From contig OZ024931.1 of assembly GCA_964017235.1 (NCBI GenBank), positions 101,822,221 to 101,886,220 of the forward strand: 64,000 nucleotides of DNA, read 5' to 3'. The stretch comes from Sabellastarte sp. h YS-2021. Lineage: Eukaryota > Annelida > Polychaeta > Sabellida > Sabellidae. Every line of letters begins with the position of its first letter. The first letter of the stretch is position 1. Below the pieces are notes generated by a model, which was not told where the DNA came from, ran no database searches, and worked only from the letters and a program-made list of their open reading frames with translations. The position numbers were made by a program, and so were the translations under genes. Below, piece by piece: positions 11,693-23,689 of the stretch.

Positions 11693-11878
11693 AGCGTCCT
11701 GTATCCACTACTGAGTATGAGAGTTTTCTGGACAGACACCTGCCGTTTGAGTTGGAGATACTGGTGGGGGTGGTGTGTGGGGGGGTGGTATTTGTTGCTC
11801 TTATCTGCACTGCTGTGGCCTGCTGTGTGTGCAGGAGGAGGGAGCACAAGTCCCATCTGGAGAGGAAGGCTCAGAGAG
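11693..11878 (+). CDS. Receptor tyrosine kinase-like gene, transmembrane exon (partial gene)
   Basis: This exon encodes a short extracellular stub and then one strongly hydrophobic segment of about 25 residues (LEILVGVVCGGVVFVALICT and on through AVACCVC). A basic RRREHKSHLERK tail follows, a classic single-pass helix with cytoplasmic stop-transfer. The acceptor is taken as CCCTCCACAG at 11692; an alternative CAG at 11668 would also keep phase 1. The donor is GAG|GTACGT at 11878/11879. Length 186 bp, phase 1 at both ends. The next plus-strand exon in phase is 24591-24782, and kinase motifs there and at 49314 identify the gene type. The subfamily is not recognised. Signal peptide and ectodomain exons are not in the window. 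Confidence 0.75.
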
Positions 11879-12119
11879 GTACGTAAGAATGGATAGAGAA
11901 CATGTAAAACATGTAGAAGGTGTGAGATGAAAGGGAAATGTAGGGAAGGCTCAGCTAACAATGAAGAAATAACAAAACAGTAGTAGATAAAAAATTAAAT
12001 TTATAAAACATTTAGTTGTATTATTTACTTGCAAAAATATGAGGTATATGTTTGAGAAAATAAGGATATTAGACTGCAAAGATTGGAAATAGCAACCCGC
12101 CTATTAGATTGATGTGTCT

Positions 12120-13545
12120 GACATCTGTCCGTCTGTCAACGTTTTCGTTTCCGGACTCTAACTCGAAAAGGATTTGTCCGATCGAATTCAAACTTGACAG
12201 GGAGATAGATCACCATCACAGCTAGGTTGCTTTCGAAATTGGTGTAATTCCGTCCGTTCGTTTGTCCGTCAACATTTTCGTTTCCGGACTCTAACTCGAA
12301 AATGCTTTCGAAATTGGTGTAATTTTCTCCATTTGTTTGTCCGTTTGTCTGTTCGCCATTATTTCCGTTTCCGGACTCTAACTCGAAAATGCTTTGTCCA
12401 ATCGAAGTCAAACTTGACAGGGAGATAGATCACCATCATAGCTAAGTTGCTTTTGAAATTGGTGTAATTCGGTCTGTTCGTTTGTCTGTTTTTGTCCATT
12501 TGTCCGTCAAGATTTCTGTTTCCTGACTAACTCGAAAATGCATTGTCCGATCGAATTAAAACTTGACAGGGGGATAGATCACTAAGTTAATTTTGAAATT
12601 GGTGTAATTCCATCCGTTCCTTTGTCCATGTTTTGTCCGAGTGTCCTTCAACATTTTTGTTTCCGGACTCTAACTCAAAAACGTTTTGTCCAATCGAATT
12701 CAAACTTGACAGGGAGATAGATCACCATCATAGCTAAGTTTCTTTCGAAATTGCTGTAATTCTGTCCGTTCGTTTGTCTGTTTGTCTGTTCATCATTATT
12801 TCCGTTTCCAGACTACAACTCGAAAACGCTTTATCCAATCTAAGTTAAACTTGACAGGGCGATAGATCACCATCATAGCTAAGTTGCTTTCGAAATTGGT
12901 GTAATTCCGTCCATTCGTTAGTCCATTTTTTTGTCCATTTGTCAGTCCGTCAACATTTTCATTTCCGGACTCTAACTCGGAAAAGATTTGTCTAATCGAA
13001 TTCAAACTTGACAGGGACATAGACCACCATCATAGCTAGGTTCCTTTCGAAATTGGTGTCATTCCATCCGTTCGTTTGTCTGTTTTTTGTCTGTTTGTCT
13101 GTCCATCAACATTTCCGTTTCCGGACTCTAACTCGGAAAAGCTTTGTCTAATCGAATTCAAACTTGACAGGGAGATAGACCACGATCATAGATAGGTTCC
13201 TTTCGAAATTGGTGTCTTTCCAACCGTTCATTTGTCTGTTTTTTGTCCGTTTGTCTGTCCATCAACATTTCCGTTTCCGGACTCTAACTCAGAAAGGCTG
13301 TGTCTAATCAAATTCAAACTTGACAGGGAGATAGATCACCATCAAGTTGCTTTCGAAATTGGTGTAATTTCGCCTGTTCATTTGTCCCTTTGTCTGTCTG
13401 TCAACATTTCCGTTTCTGGACTCTAACTCAGAAATGCTTTGTCTAATCGAATTCAAACTTGACAGGGAGGTAGGTAACCATCATTATGATAGCTAAGTTG
13501 CTTTGTAAATTGGTGTAATTCGGTATGTTTGTTTGTCCGTTTATA
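12120..13545. repeat. Minisatellite C: about 10 units of roughly 90-160 bp
   Basis: The unit contains TTTCCGGACTCTAACTCG, AATCGAATTCAAACTTGACA, GGGAGATAGATCACCATCAT and CTTTCGAAATTGGTGTAATT. A variable run of TTTGTCCGT/TTTGTCTGT words makes unit length uneven. Copies start near 12147, 12280, 12370, 12515, 12660, 12805, 12964, 13118, 13272 and 13412. The block sits just downstream of the transmembrane exon. ORFs in it are periodic artefacts. Confidence 0.85.
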
Positions 13546-14081
13546 ACATAGATACAATTATGTAACCTAGATTACAAGTTTTACATTTTTTAGCACGTCT
13601 AACATATTTACCTTAACTGGGTGACCTAACATTTCTTTCCTTGTTTCTAAATTTAATTACAGCAGTCGCTAATCTTATTGCTGCCTGCGCAACATGCCTT
13701 TTGGGGCATTTCTGACCCTCTTGTCTTTTTTGCAATAATAATTTCACACATTCTCACTGTTCATAATTTGTACATAACTTTGTACATAACACCTTTATTA
13801 TTATTTAAGTACTTTTAATGCTGTTTATTTTGCTTTAAATATTTGTTGCTCTTGATGTGACAAATGTCAAAGAAAAAATTAACGAAAACATTTTGTGATT
13901 TCTTTGTCCTTTACAACAAATTTTAAATTTTATATATTATTGTAAACTTCAAAATTAATTAGTTTTTAAGCTTTAAGGATTGCCAACATTTGTTAAAAGC
14001 AAGGTTTGACATTTTATATGATAATTGTATTAAATTAGCTTAGGAGTGGTTTGTCAGAACGTTCTTATTCAAGGTGTATGT
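13546..14081. other. AT-rich intron sequence
   Basis: No recognisable coding or repeat structure on either strand. Confidence 0.5.
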
Positions 14082-14700
14082 TGGTTGAATGGCGGACAAT
14101 ACCTCGGAGGACAAAACCCCAGAAAAACATGACCACTAGGACAAAACCCCAGAGCTAATTTCAAGTGGTGTGGACAAAACTGTGGAGTTGTAATTTTAGA
14201 GAAATTGTCACAGGAGAAAACGTATGAAAAGAAAAAAATTAATTATCTTTGTTGAACAATCAATCTTCATTAAATTTAGATAAACATAAAGCAATGTCAA
14301 ATGAAAAAGCACCATATACTACCGTACTATACCCCTGCAAAAACCACAAAATCTAATGTGTATTGTTGATGGATGCTGATTAATTATCGGTAGTCTGAGT
14401 ATTTTACACAGTCTGTTCATGTGAAAGAAGTGAATATTATGATTCTGTTCCTTTGCTTTGTAATTTGTCTGAGGAAAGCTGGATGGTTAATGATCTCTTT
14501 GAAATAGTCATTCAGATTTTAATTCCCAAGTACAGTAAATTATTGAATAGCTTAACCAACTAACTAGTAATGTTTACCTGATTTTAATGTATAGTTGATT
14601 GTTTAACAAAATAAATATTATGTCTCTTAATTTTGCAGAATTACAACTCTGGGGTATTATCCTTTAGGGTATTGCCCTCTGGGTAATTGTCCATTTACCA
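14082..14700. mobile_element. Probable MITE with long imperfect inverted repeats
   Basis: The left end reads TGGTTGAATGGCGGACAATA. The complement of the right end, starting at 14700, reads TGGTAAATGGACAATTACCC. Matching continues inward with iterated GGACAAAACCCCAGA-like words on the left and CCAGAGGGCAATACCC-like words on the right. A second matching block reads GAGTTGTAATTTTAGAG against GAGTTGTAATTCTGCA. No transposase frame and no certain target duplication. Family unknown. Confidence 0.55.
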
Positions 14701-15309
14701 AGTTGATCTTCTCTCAACTGAATTTCCCCCACTTTGTATGAATTCCCCTCGATGATACTTTGTTACCCCCATTTATTTTTTATACTTTTTATACTTGCAG
14801 TTGAAATTTTCAAATTAAAAGTAGTTCTATTTGCATTGGAAAAAAATATTCAAATACTTCTTTATACTTTCAAATAAATTTTACAAATACCATTTATTCT
14901 TCAAGTGAATGAATTTATTAACTGTTCAAAAGAGAAAATTTATTTTATTCTTATTATTGTTGTTTATTGCTGACCTCAATATAATTTCTCTTTTAGTTAT
15001 AACTTAAAATATTTTATTATTGATTTAGTAGTTTTCACTAATATTATAACTATGCCTCTTTTTTGATGAAAAAGGAAACTAACATGTCTGGTGCAGGCAT
15101 TGTTCAACTCGACTACTAATTTGGTGGTTTGGTGGAAAAGTGACGGAATTCCATGATGGAAACAGAAAATTGCCTAAAAATTGCCTAATACACTGATTTT
15201 AAATGTCACAGCTGTGCTATTGAATTCTTTGCATCAATATGATTGACTGCTGCCTGCTTTGATGTTTAAATGTGACAAATACTCACTTCCTTGTAGTTTA
15301 AATTGGGAA
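14701..15309. other. AT-rich intron sequence
   Basis: Nothing recognisable beyond low-complexity A/T runs. Confidence 0.5.
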
Positions 15310-15395
15310 ATTTTATTGTGCCACAATACCTTACCATGTGGAACTGAATGCTATCTCGGAAGTCCGCAGGCATTGGCCAACGTCCAGGAAAAATG
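15310..15395 (+). repeat. Fragment of an F-type DIRS left terminal repeat
   Basis: The segment reads ATTTTATTGTGCCACAATA, CTTACCATGTGGAACTGAAT, then GGCCAACGTCC. It matches the left end of DIRS copy F at 52813-52895 (ATTTTATTACGCTACAATA, CTTACCATGTGGGACTTAAT, GGCCAACGTTC) with scattered changes. No gag follows, so it is a solo or truncated end. Confidence 0.65.
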
Positions 15396-16440
15396 GACGT
15401 TTTATGTTTCAAGTTAAATTACCTAGAAATAAGCACAATAACGAACAATATGGTAGTTGTATTATTAAAATCAAGGAAATATTACTTATTTTAGAGGGAT
15501 TTTAACATAGCCTCTGAGTTACCAGTGTTATTTAATTGGACGATTTTTTTCAATGGATTTTGCTGCTCAATGTCTTAATTTTAAGATATCCTACACTCAG
15601 TTTCAACTTTAGAGAGCTAAAGACGAGTATTCTACATATATTAAGAAACAATTTGGTGGTTCTCTTATGAAATTTCTCCAATTATTGAGTATAATTGTTT
15701 TTTAAATAAATTAGGGGACATTTGGGCAATTTTGGGTGATTTCTAGGCGATATTTTCTGCGATTTTCCGTATCGCCCAACAAAAAATTTCAGCCTTTAGA
15801 AACAACCCACAAATTTCCTCATTCATTTGAAGGTTACAAGTTAAAGCATTCCTATTAAATGTTACTGGAATATAAAGGTTCATGAATGAAGTTAATTAGA
15901 AAATAAATATCTTAGAAGTTCATGAAATAATTTTCAAATACAGTTTTTTTCACCTTTGTAAATTAATGAAATATTTTTAAATACTCACTTTTGTTGTGTC
16001 TCATTACCACTGTATTGTAATGGTTTATATCTCCCATCAGCAGCTGAAGGCTGTGATTGGGAGATTATAGAATGTCTCTTGTGCGTGTATGTGTCCGTCC
16101 GTTTGTCCATCGTGTTTTTATATAAATCTTTATATCCCATTCATTTATTAAGATGTTTTCATCAAATTTACAAGGAATGTTTATTGCTATGAAAACATGT
16201 CTGTGCAAAATTTTGGCCTCGTTTTGAAAAACAAAATGGCTGCCATAGCCGATTGTTTGAAAATCATTAAGATGCTGTAAAACTTGAAATATTGCAGCTA
16301 GCTTCATGAAATTTGCATAGAAGAAAGATGGCTAGGCTATCTAGCATGATAGTAATTCTGGTGTAGTTTCAAAAACAAAATGGGCACCATGTCACATGTT
16401 TAATGTCAAATGGGGTTATCCTAAAAAAAAAGGCCTTATA
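15396..16440. other. Noncoding stretch with a unique lead of a repeat family
   Basis: 15396-16040 shows nothing recognisable. 16040-16440 contains GCTGTGATTGGGAGATTATA, a TGTCCGTCCGTTTGTCC run and AAACAAAATGGCTGCCAT. This style is shared with the lead segments of the other tandem blocks, and it directly precedes minisatellite B. Confidence 0.45.
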
Positions 16441-18447
16441 TCTCCCTTTTCGTTGTTCCTAGTTGTTTGCATGTGAAAACTACTTAATGAAAGTCATGAC
16501 CTGAGAATTTTTTAAAAAGTGTGGAATTTGACCTTAACAAATGACCCCTGTTTCATTGCAAATATGTTATTCATCTACTTTTAGGTTTGTTATAACATAG
16601 TTAAATTGCAGACCTGTAGCTCCTGGCATAGCTGAGCAATAGCTACTTTGAGGTTCTTATTGTTGAGTAAATCAGTTGTAACTTGAAAACTATTGTATTT
16701 AGAGAATTTTGTATAAATATGTCATTCATCTACTTTGGGGTTTGCAACAACATAGTAAAATTGCAGGTTTGTAACATCATTGCTTAGCTGAGCAATAGCT
16801 ACTTTCAAGTTATCACTGTTGAATAAATCAGTTGTAACGTAAAAGCTATTACATGTAGAGTATTTTGTTTAAATACATTATTGAGCTACTTTTAGGTCAG
16901 CTATAACATAGCAAAATTGCAGACGTGTAGTTTTTTTGCATAGCTGAGCAACAGCTACTTTGAGGTTTTCACTGTTGAGTAAATTGCTTATAACTTGAAA
17001 ACTATTGCATTTAGAGACTTTTGTTTAATTATGTTATTCATCTACTTTTGGGTTTGCTACAACATAGTAAATTGCAGACTTGTAGCTCATGGCATAGCTG
17101 AGCAATAGCTACTTTGAGATTCTCACTGTTGAGTAAATCAGTTGTAGCTTTAAAACTATTGCATCTACAGTAATTTCTTTAAATAATTATGTTATTCACC
17201 TACTTTTCAGTCCTCTATAACATAGTGAAATTGCAGACCTGTAGCTCATCGCATAGCTGAGTAATAGCTACTTTGAGGTTATCACTGTTGAGTAAATCAG
17301 TTGTAACTTGAAAACTATTGCATTTACAGTAATTTCTTTAAATATGTTGTTCACTTACTTTTGAGTCAGTCGTAACATAGTACTTTTCAGTCCTCTATAA
17401 CATAGTGAAATTGCAGACCTGTAGCTCATCACATAGCTGAGTAATAGCTACTTTGAGGTTATTACTGTTGAGTAAATCGGTTGTAACTTGAAAACTATTG
17501 CATTTACAGTAATTTCTTTAAAATATGTTATTCAAATACTTTTCAGTTGGCTATAACATAGTGAAATTGTACACCTGTACCTAATTGTATAGCTGAGTAA
17601 TAGCTACTTTGAGGTTTTTACTGTTGAGTAAATCAGTTGTATCTTCAAAACTATTGCATTTAGAGTATTTTGTATAAATATGTTATTCAGCTGCTTTTGG
17701 GTCAGCTATAAACATAGTAAAATTGCAGACCTGTAACATCATTGCATAGCTGAGCAATAGCTACTTTCAGGTTATAACTGTTGAGTAAATCAGTTGTAAC
17801 GTGAAAATTATTAAACTTAGCGTATTTTTCTTAGATATGTTATTCACCTACTTATGGTTCAGCTATACCATAGATCTGTAGCTCATGGTATAGCTGAGAA
17901 ATAGCTACATTGAGGTTCTCACTGTTGAGTAAATCAGTTGTAACTTACAAACTATTGCATTTACAGTAATTTCTTTAAATATGTTATTCACCTACTTTTC
18001 AGTCCTCTATAACATAGTGAAAATTGCAGACTGTAGCATAATTGCATAGCTGAGCAATAGCAACTTTGAGGTTATCACTGTTAAGTAAATCACTTGTAAA
18101 GTGAAAACTATTGTATTTACAGTATTTTGTTTAAATATGCTATTCACCTACTTTTATGTCGGCTATAACAGAGTGAAATTCCAGACCTGTAGCTCATTGC
18201 ATACCAGAGCAATAGCTACTTTGACGTTATCACGGTTGAGAAAATCAATTATAACCTGAAAACTATTGCATTTAGAGAATTTTGTTTATATATATGTTAT
18301 TCATCCACTTTTGGGTTTGCTATAACATAGTAAAATTGTAGACATGTAGCTCATGGCATAGCTGAGCAATAGCTAGTTTCAGGTTCTCACTATTAAGTCA
18401 GTTATAACTTGAAAAACTATTGCATTTACAGTATTTTGTAAATATGT
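16441..18447. repeat. Minisatellite B: about 12 units of roughly 150-165 bp
   Basis: The unit contains GCATAGCTGAGCAATAGCTA, CTTTGAGGTTATCACTGTTG, AGTAAATCAGTTGTAACTTG, AAAACTATTGCATTTAGAG, ATATGTTATTCACCTACTTT and CAGCTATAACATAG. The same family recurs at 30231-31570, about 42680-42930 and 44220-44647. The last unit is cut at ATATGT by DIRS copy C, and the missing half resumes in recognisable form (TTCTACCTACTTTT) at 23907, just beyond the element. Confidence 0.9.
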
Positions 18448-18715
18448 TTTTATTGCGTTAATACATCCTATCCAATGGACAATTGCTTTAGCGGTCGGCG
18501 CGACCGGTCCCGCCTAACGCCAGAAAAAGACGTCCTGTATACAATACCGGCAGGACCGGTCAAGTAATGTGCATTCGCTAGGTGGCGCATCATACTTGCT
18601 TCCTGTCTAGACAGCGTGACGTCAGTTCATCTTTTTCGTTTGGCGCGTGTAGTGTGCAGACGTGTTTTTGAAGTGATCTCGAAGTTTGAAGAAAAGATGG
18701 ATTATTCTATGAATT
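18448..18715 (+). repeat. Left inverted terminal repeat of DIRS copy C with CRE-like module
   Basis: Pairs with 23690-23906. It contains the 12-bp palindrome CTGTCTAGACAG at 18603-18614, two bases, then TGACGTCA at 18617-18624, followed by TTCATCTTTTTCG. In DIRS elements the left repeat acts as promoter. TGACGTCA is the canonical CREB/ATF site, so a promoter role is a reasonable inference but untested. Confidence 0.8.
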
Positions 18716-19319
18716 TAAAGCTTATTTTCATCTGAATATATATATATATATTGTGTTACATACATATCATGGCCTCTCCAGTACTTTATCAAGGCAATTT
18801 CCAGCATTTTATGGCCAGTTCTGAAGATTTTCTTTGTGCTTGCCGTCGAGACAAAGCCGTGGGTGAGAGCTCGTGTGTCATCCCTACAGCATTCCTTCTT
18901 GTGTATATTTACCATGATTTACCCTCCATTTACTTCTACATAGTCTAGTAAGACTGTGTGTATGTCGACGAGAAGAAATTAGAAGAATAAGAAGAATGCA
19001 TCATCTGACATCATCACTTCCAGCTTCTGCTTGTCACATGACACGGACCTGGTCACGTGATACGCATTCAATAATGGAGGAATCATATTTTCAACAGAAG
19101 TTTTCATGAGAAGAAGACTACCATTATTACTCAAAGCCCACTTTAACTGGTAAAAAGAAATCCAGCAAACTTGTCAGTTGGCCTGAAGAAATTAGATGAC
19201 AAGTGGCCACAGAAATCTGCAAGTTTTTGAAGTGCTGGTCATGTGACTTCACAGATCTCTATACAACTACCGGCAAGCAGACCCCCAAGTGTGATTGGTT
19301 CAGCTGACAAGAAGTGATG

Positions 19320-21010
19320 AGTTTTGCCGGTTCCAGTCTGTTATGCAGTGATGAATTTTGCCAGTACCAGTTCTGTTCAGACTACCGGTGAGTGCATTTC
19401 CTATGGAGCCTGTGAAGAACCCCCTTCAGTGGTTACCAGTGATCAGCCCTTTTTTGATCCTGGAACCTCCACCAGTGGCCTGTCCTCTGGTGTGACTGTT
19501 GGGGGTAACGGTTCCAGTCTTGTTCAGACCACCGGTGAGGCCACTGAGAGGGTTGACCTACCAGAAGTTGCTGTGACCTTTAAGACCCTTATATCCCCAG
19601 TGCAGATTTTTGGACTGGTACCATTCCTGTTCAGGCTACCGGTAGGGTCTCTAGCCAGCCAGTGATGAGGGATACCGGCACCAGCTCAGACTGCCGGTTG
19701 TGGTCACACAGAGATCCAGCAAGGGCTACCGGTTAAACAGGTTTACTGGTTACAGGGAGTTGCTGGTGACACAGGAATCAGTTGATCCCATATTTCTGGC
19801 AAGAAGAGGTTAGCTTCAGTTGAACAGGTCCAGTGATGTCAGCAGGGCTACCGGTTATAGAGGTTTACCGGTTACAGAGAATTGCCGGTTACAAAGAAAC
19901 CTGCTATTTCCACCATTACTGACAAGGAGAAGGCAGCTACAGTGAACAAGTCAAGTGAGGACAGCAGGTCTACCGGTTACAGAGTATTGCAGGTTACAGA
20001 GATATCTGCTGTTCCCATCCTTACTTGTAACAAACCAGCTTCAAATCCAGTGCTGACAACAGGTTCACCGGTTACAGAGGTTTCCCAGTTACAGAGACTT
20101 GATGGTGACAAGTTAGTTGGACAGGAAGTTTCTTCAGAAAAATTCCTTTAACCAGCCGGTTACAGAGCCTACCGACCGGGTGCCAGCTTACACAACCCAG
20201 ATCTACCAAGGGTTTAACTAATGGTACATACCTGTGCTGTCCCAATTTTTGGGGGACAGCAGAGCTTTTCTCCCAGAAAACTTTGGTTACAGAGGCAGCA
20301 GCTTACCAGTTTGACTGGTTACAGAGATTGTTGGTTACAGAGTAAAGCTGCTGAATCCACTACTGTGGACAGAAAGAAGGCAGCTTCATATGAGCCTATC
20401 CCTGCCAAGAAGTAGTTCAACTCACCCAGTTCTGCCAACTCCAGTGAGTTTATGCAGAACTGTGGAGCAACCAGGAACCGGTTACAGAGCATTGCTTCAC
20501 CTATAACCGTTTAGGGCCTGGGACTGGGCAGGTTTCCGGGACTAACGGACCAGCAGAAGTTCTTTTAGAGTCAAGTAGCTGTTTAGGACAACCAGTGGCT
20601 GCCTAAGGAAACTGGTTACAGATGAATTCTTGAACCAGTCACTGGTCCCAGTGAAATGACTCAATCTACCAAACCAGTCAGCAAGCCTACCTTTCCAGGA
20701 CCTAGCTGGTCAGACAGTGGCTATAGATAAGAGGAAGACTGTCAAGTGAACAGTCAACCTCCCCTTATCAGACCTCACACCTATTAGACTCGCCATCCAG
20801 TTTGCCTTTTTACCCAGCCTGTGACCAGTATCAGCTGACACAAGGGGGCCTGAGTTTGCAAGCTCAGTTTTCCCCTCAAGATTATAACCCGTTTTGCCAG
20901 TTTTCAAAACTCAAGCAATGAAAAAAAAAAAATAATTGTGAATCAGACCAGGGGTTACCAAGGTTATAATTGGCTGTTAGTGTTTCTTCCTATGTGGATC
21001 AGTGAGGTCT
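19320..21010 (+). pseudogene. DIRS copy C gag-like region with an ACCGGTTACAGAG minisatellite
   Basis: No continuous frame. The region is rich in iterated words: CAGACTACCGGTGAG in the first part (about 19370-19660), and ACCGGTTACAGAG with variants more than ten times between about 19720 and 20500. These words would encode PVTE- or TTGE-type repeats. The 3' part (20780-20930) matches copy D (26810-26960): AFIQFCDQCQLTPGPELEAQ in D is recognisable in C with frameshifts. This is the usual gag position between the left repeat and RT. Low-complexity expansion has replaced much of the protein. Confidence 0.55.
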
Positions 21011-21109
21011 AGCCTGTCACCAGTGTTGACACTGTTTTTTGGCTCAACCTGCCTGCTCAAAACTTGGGCCGCCCTAGGGGCCAGCCCAAGTTCATAAGAA
21101 ATCTCCCAG

Positions 21110-22470
21110 GAAGGCTACACCCTCATCTTCCGGAAATGACCGGTTTGACCAGGTCTCTAGGCAGAAGTGGTCCAGTACCCTGAATAATCAAGATTGGGAA
21201 ACATTGGGAACCATATTAACTTCTCTTCAGCAAGGGGGGGTGGATAACTTCAAGATTGCCTACTCCCTCACACTATTCTACCAACATGGAAGTACCAGAG
21301 GTTTTCATGTCCATGGTCTTCCCCACCAGTTCAATCACTCTCCTTTGGTCTGTTCACAGTACAAGGGGAGTCTTCATTCAGTGGTGGCGAAGGAGGTCTA
21401 ACTATGGCATTATAAAGTACCACAATCCACCAGTACGACTGGTTGGTCAAAGCCAGCTCACACCAAGCCTGTCTCCAGCATACACAGTCTCTAGGAGCTC
21501 AGTGTCAGGAGTAAGTTTGAATGGTAAACATAAAAAAATTAGAACTGGACCTTGTGCAAGTCTTCGACTTAGTAGGCTTCCAGTTAGCTTAGAAGAGGGT
21601 AAGGTCAGACCCGCCCTAGTGTGTTGGCTGACCTTGAACGCTTATCCAGAAACTTCTCCCAAGACCTACTTGCCGGTCTGGCAGCTGATGCCCCTGATAG
21701 AGTTACTGACAGCCATAGAGAACCAAGCCTCCACATGAGGCCGATAAAGTGACACTAGAAGAACAGCTGGAGGATACCAGAATCACTAGAAAAGGGTGAC
21801 CCCAGTTCCCTCCACCCCCATCTTAAATGGTGGCTGCAGGAAGACAATGTCCTTCAGGGTCAACCATTACACCCACTAAATATGCTCTTCAATCCTTACA
21901 GATGCATCAAAGAAGGGTGGGGTACTCACATAGGGGAATACCATGCAAGGGGAACCTGGTCCCTTCCAGAAGCAAGTTACACATTAACTATCTGGAACTA
22001 AGGCAGTTGTTTGGCCCTTAAATTCCAAGAACTCTGGTTGAACAATATTGCTGTCATAGCTACAGACAACACAACGGTGGTTGCCTGTATTAAGAAACAG
22101 GGGGGATCTGAAGTCAGGGCCTCTTTGTGCTTTACTATGGAGAATCCTGACCTGGTATTCCAAGAAACAGGTGACACTAGCCCGACACTTTCCAGGCGGC
22201 TGAAAGTCATAGCAGACAAGCTATCCAGTCCCAGCCAAACCAGACAGAGCGGACATAATGGCCCCTCCTGTCAGTTTTTTTTCCAAGCAATATGCTTCTG
22301 GTGGCACCAGCCCTAAGTGGGCCTGTTTTGGCCACCTGGCTCAACAACAAACTGCCTGAACTTGCTCAACACTGGGGCCAGATCCCCAATATGGACAATG
22401 ATGCAATCAGTGTGCCATGGGAGGATCTGGACCCATATGGCTTCCCACTGGTAGCCATTTTGGGCAAGTG
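21110..22470 (+). pseudogene. DIRS copy C RT-RNase H remnant
   Basis: Traces of the RT domain occur in broken frames (TSLQQG at about 21217, LVGQSQLTPSLSPAYT near 21440 where intact copies carry WLIRS and on). The connection MPLIELLTAIENQ (about 21690) matches LMSPIGLLTAMEK of copy E. RNase H survives as a stretch equivalent to IATDNTTVVACIKKQGG (about 22052-22102). The block DNDAISVPWEDLDPYGFPL (about 22395) matches the linker DALTVSWENLDMYAFPP. Many stops; the YLDD box is not preserved. Confidence 0.7.
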
Positions 22471-22499
22471 GTGAAGTTGCAAGACTACCCATGCAGGGG

Positions 22500-23548
22500 A
22501 ATCACTCTGATTGCTCCAAGGTGGCCCAACATACCTGGTTCTGGGATCTCTTGATCATGTCAAGTCAGTTTCCTTGGTAGCTGCTCAACCTGCTCTCTCA
22601 ACCATTCAATCAGACTTCTCACAGGAATCTGTCAAATTTAGATCTGCATGCATGGCTCCTAGAGCCTCAGCAATCAAGGGGCAGGGCTTCTCTGAGGCAG
22701 TGGCAGCAGGAATTGAGGTGCCTCAAAGAGGATCAACCAGATCAGTCATTGCTGACAACTGGGTAATTCACCATAAATGTCAGCACAATGAGAATTTTGC
22801 TCAGTTCTTGGACAGTTCACAGAGACAGACCTAAGGTTCGGAGGGGCATCCCCTCCGGGAACCTTCCCCTGGTGTTGCACCAATTGGCAAGGCTCCATTT
22901 GAACACTTTAAAGAGGCCTGTTGGAAGCATTGACATTCAAGACTGTTTTCCTCTTGACCCTGGGTTCTGGCAAACACATTGGTGAGATCCATGCTTAGCA
23001 AACAAAAACATCAGACACCAGTCAGATTGGTCAAAAGTGTCTTTGTATCCAGCGCCCAGCTTTTTTCCAAGAACCAGCTGGCCAAGGAGAGTCCGGATAG
23101 TGTGGCCCCTGTGGTTATGCCAGCCCTGGCCCCAACTCTGGATAAGTGCCTCAAGTCTGATAGACCCTGTGTCTGTTCAGAGCACTGTGCAACTTATCGG
23201 GACAGGATCTCAAACACAACAATGAGTTAGTCTGTCCCCCTTTAGAAAGGTTTTGACAAGACATCTCACCTGCCACTATCTCCTCATGGATCAAGCAACT
23301 ATGATCCCAAGTTATGAGCTCTCTGGTCAGGAGGCCCTCACCCTACATCAGGTTAAAGCCCATGTTGTCAGGGCCCCTTGCTGCTTCTAAGGCATTCCAG
23401 TTGGGAATCTCCTTAGAACAATCTTTCAGCCGGCCACTGGAAGTAACATAACACCTTCACACAATTCTATTTGAAGGATGTGGCTTGGGCTGGTTCAGAG
23501 CCCCTTCAATTGGGCCCAGCAATGGCTGCTCAGCAGATCCACAATTAG
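22500..23548 (+). pseudogene. DIRS copy C tyrosine recombinase remnant
   Basis: Recognisable blocks in order: SACMAPRASAIKGQGFSEAV (about 22644), AGIEVPQRGSTRSV (about 22705), a deleted core-binding segment, FLDSSQRQ/FHRDRP, then GSGKHIGEIHA (about 22966) where intact copies have GSGKRRSEIHA. The first catalytic Arg region is therefore altered. The HxxR motif survives as KAHVVR (about 23357), and the terminal FTQFYLKDVAWA with the nucleophilic Tyr lies at about 23455-23490. The frame changes several times, so the copy is dead. Confidence 0.75.
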
Positions 23549-23689
23549 CCCTTATACTGAGGAGATTTGTATATATGTAATGTTAATAGTTCATGGAACT
23601 AATTGACATGCTTTCCTTCGAGAGGTTATTGCCTTCTGAAGCCCTCCCAACTGACCCCGCTACCAGCTTTCTAAGGGTCTAAATATGTT

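Noticed and set aside
11635..11961. Minus-strand ORF over the transmembrane exon
   Set aside because: Antisense shadow of the kinase transmembrane exon; no domain or splice support.
12136..13020. Minus-strand ORFs with repeated FELESGNEN sequence
   Set aside because: Translation of minisatellite C units, present in several frames with stops in adjacent units.
8990..18447. CRISPR-like regular repeats
   Set aside because: Units are 90-170 bp, diverged and contiguous without unique spacers, and the context is a spliced eukaryotic gene. They are minisatellites or repeat elements.
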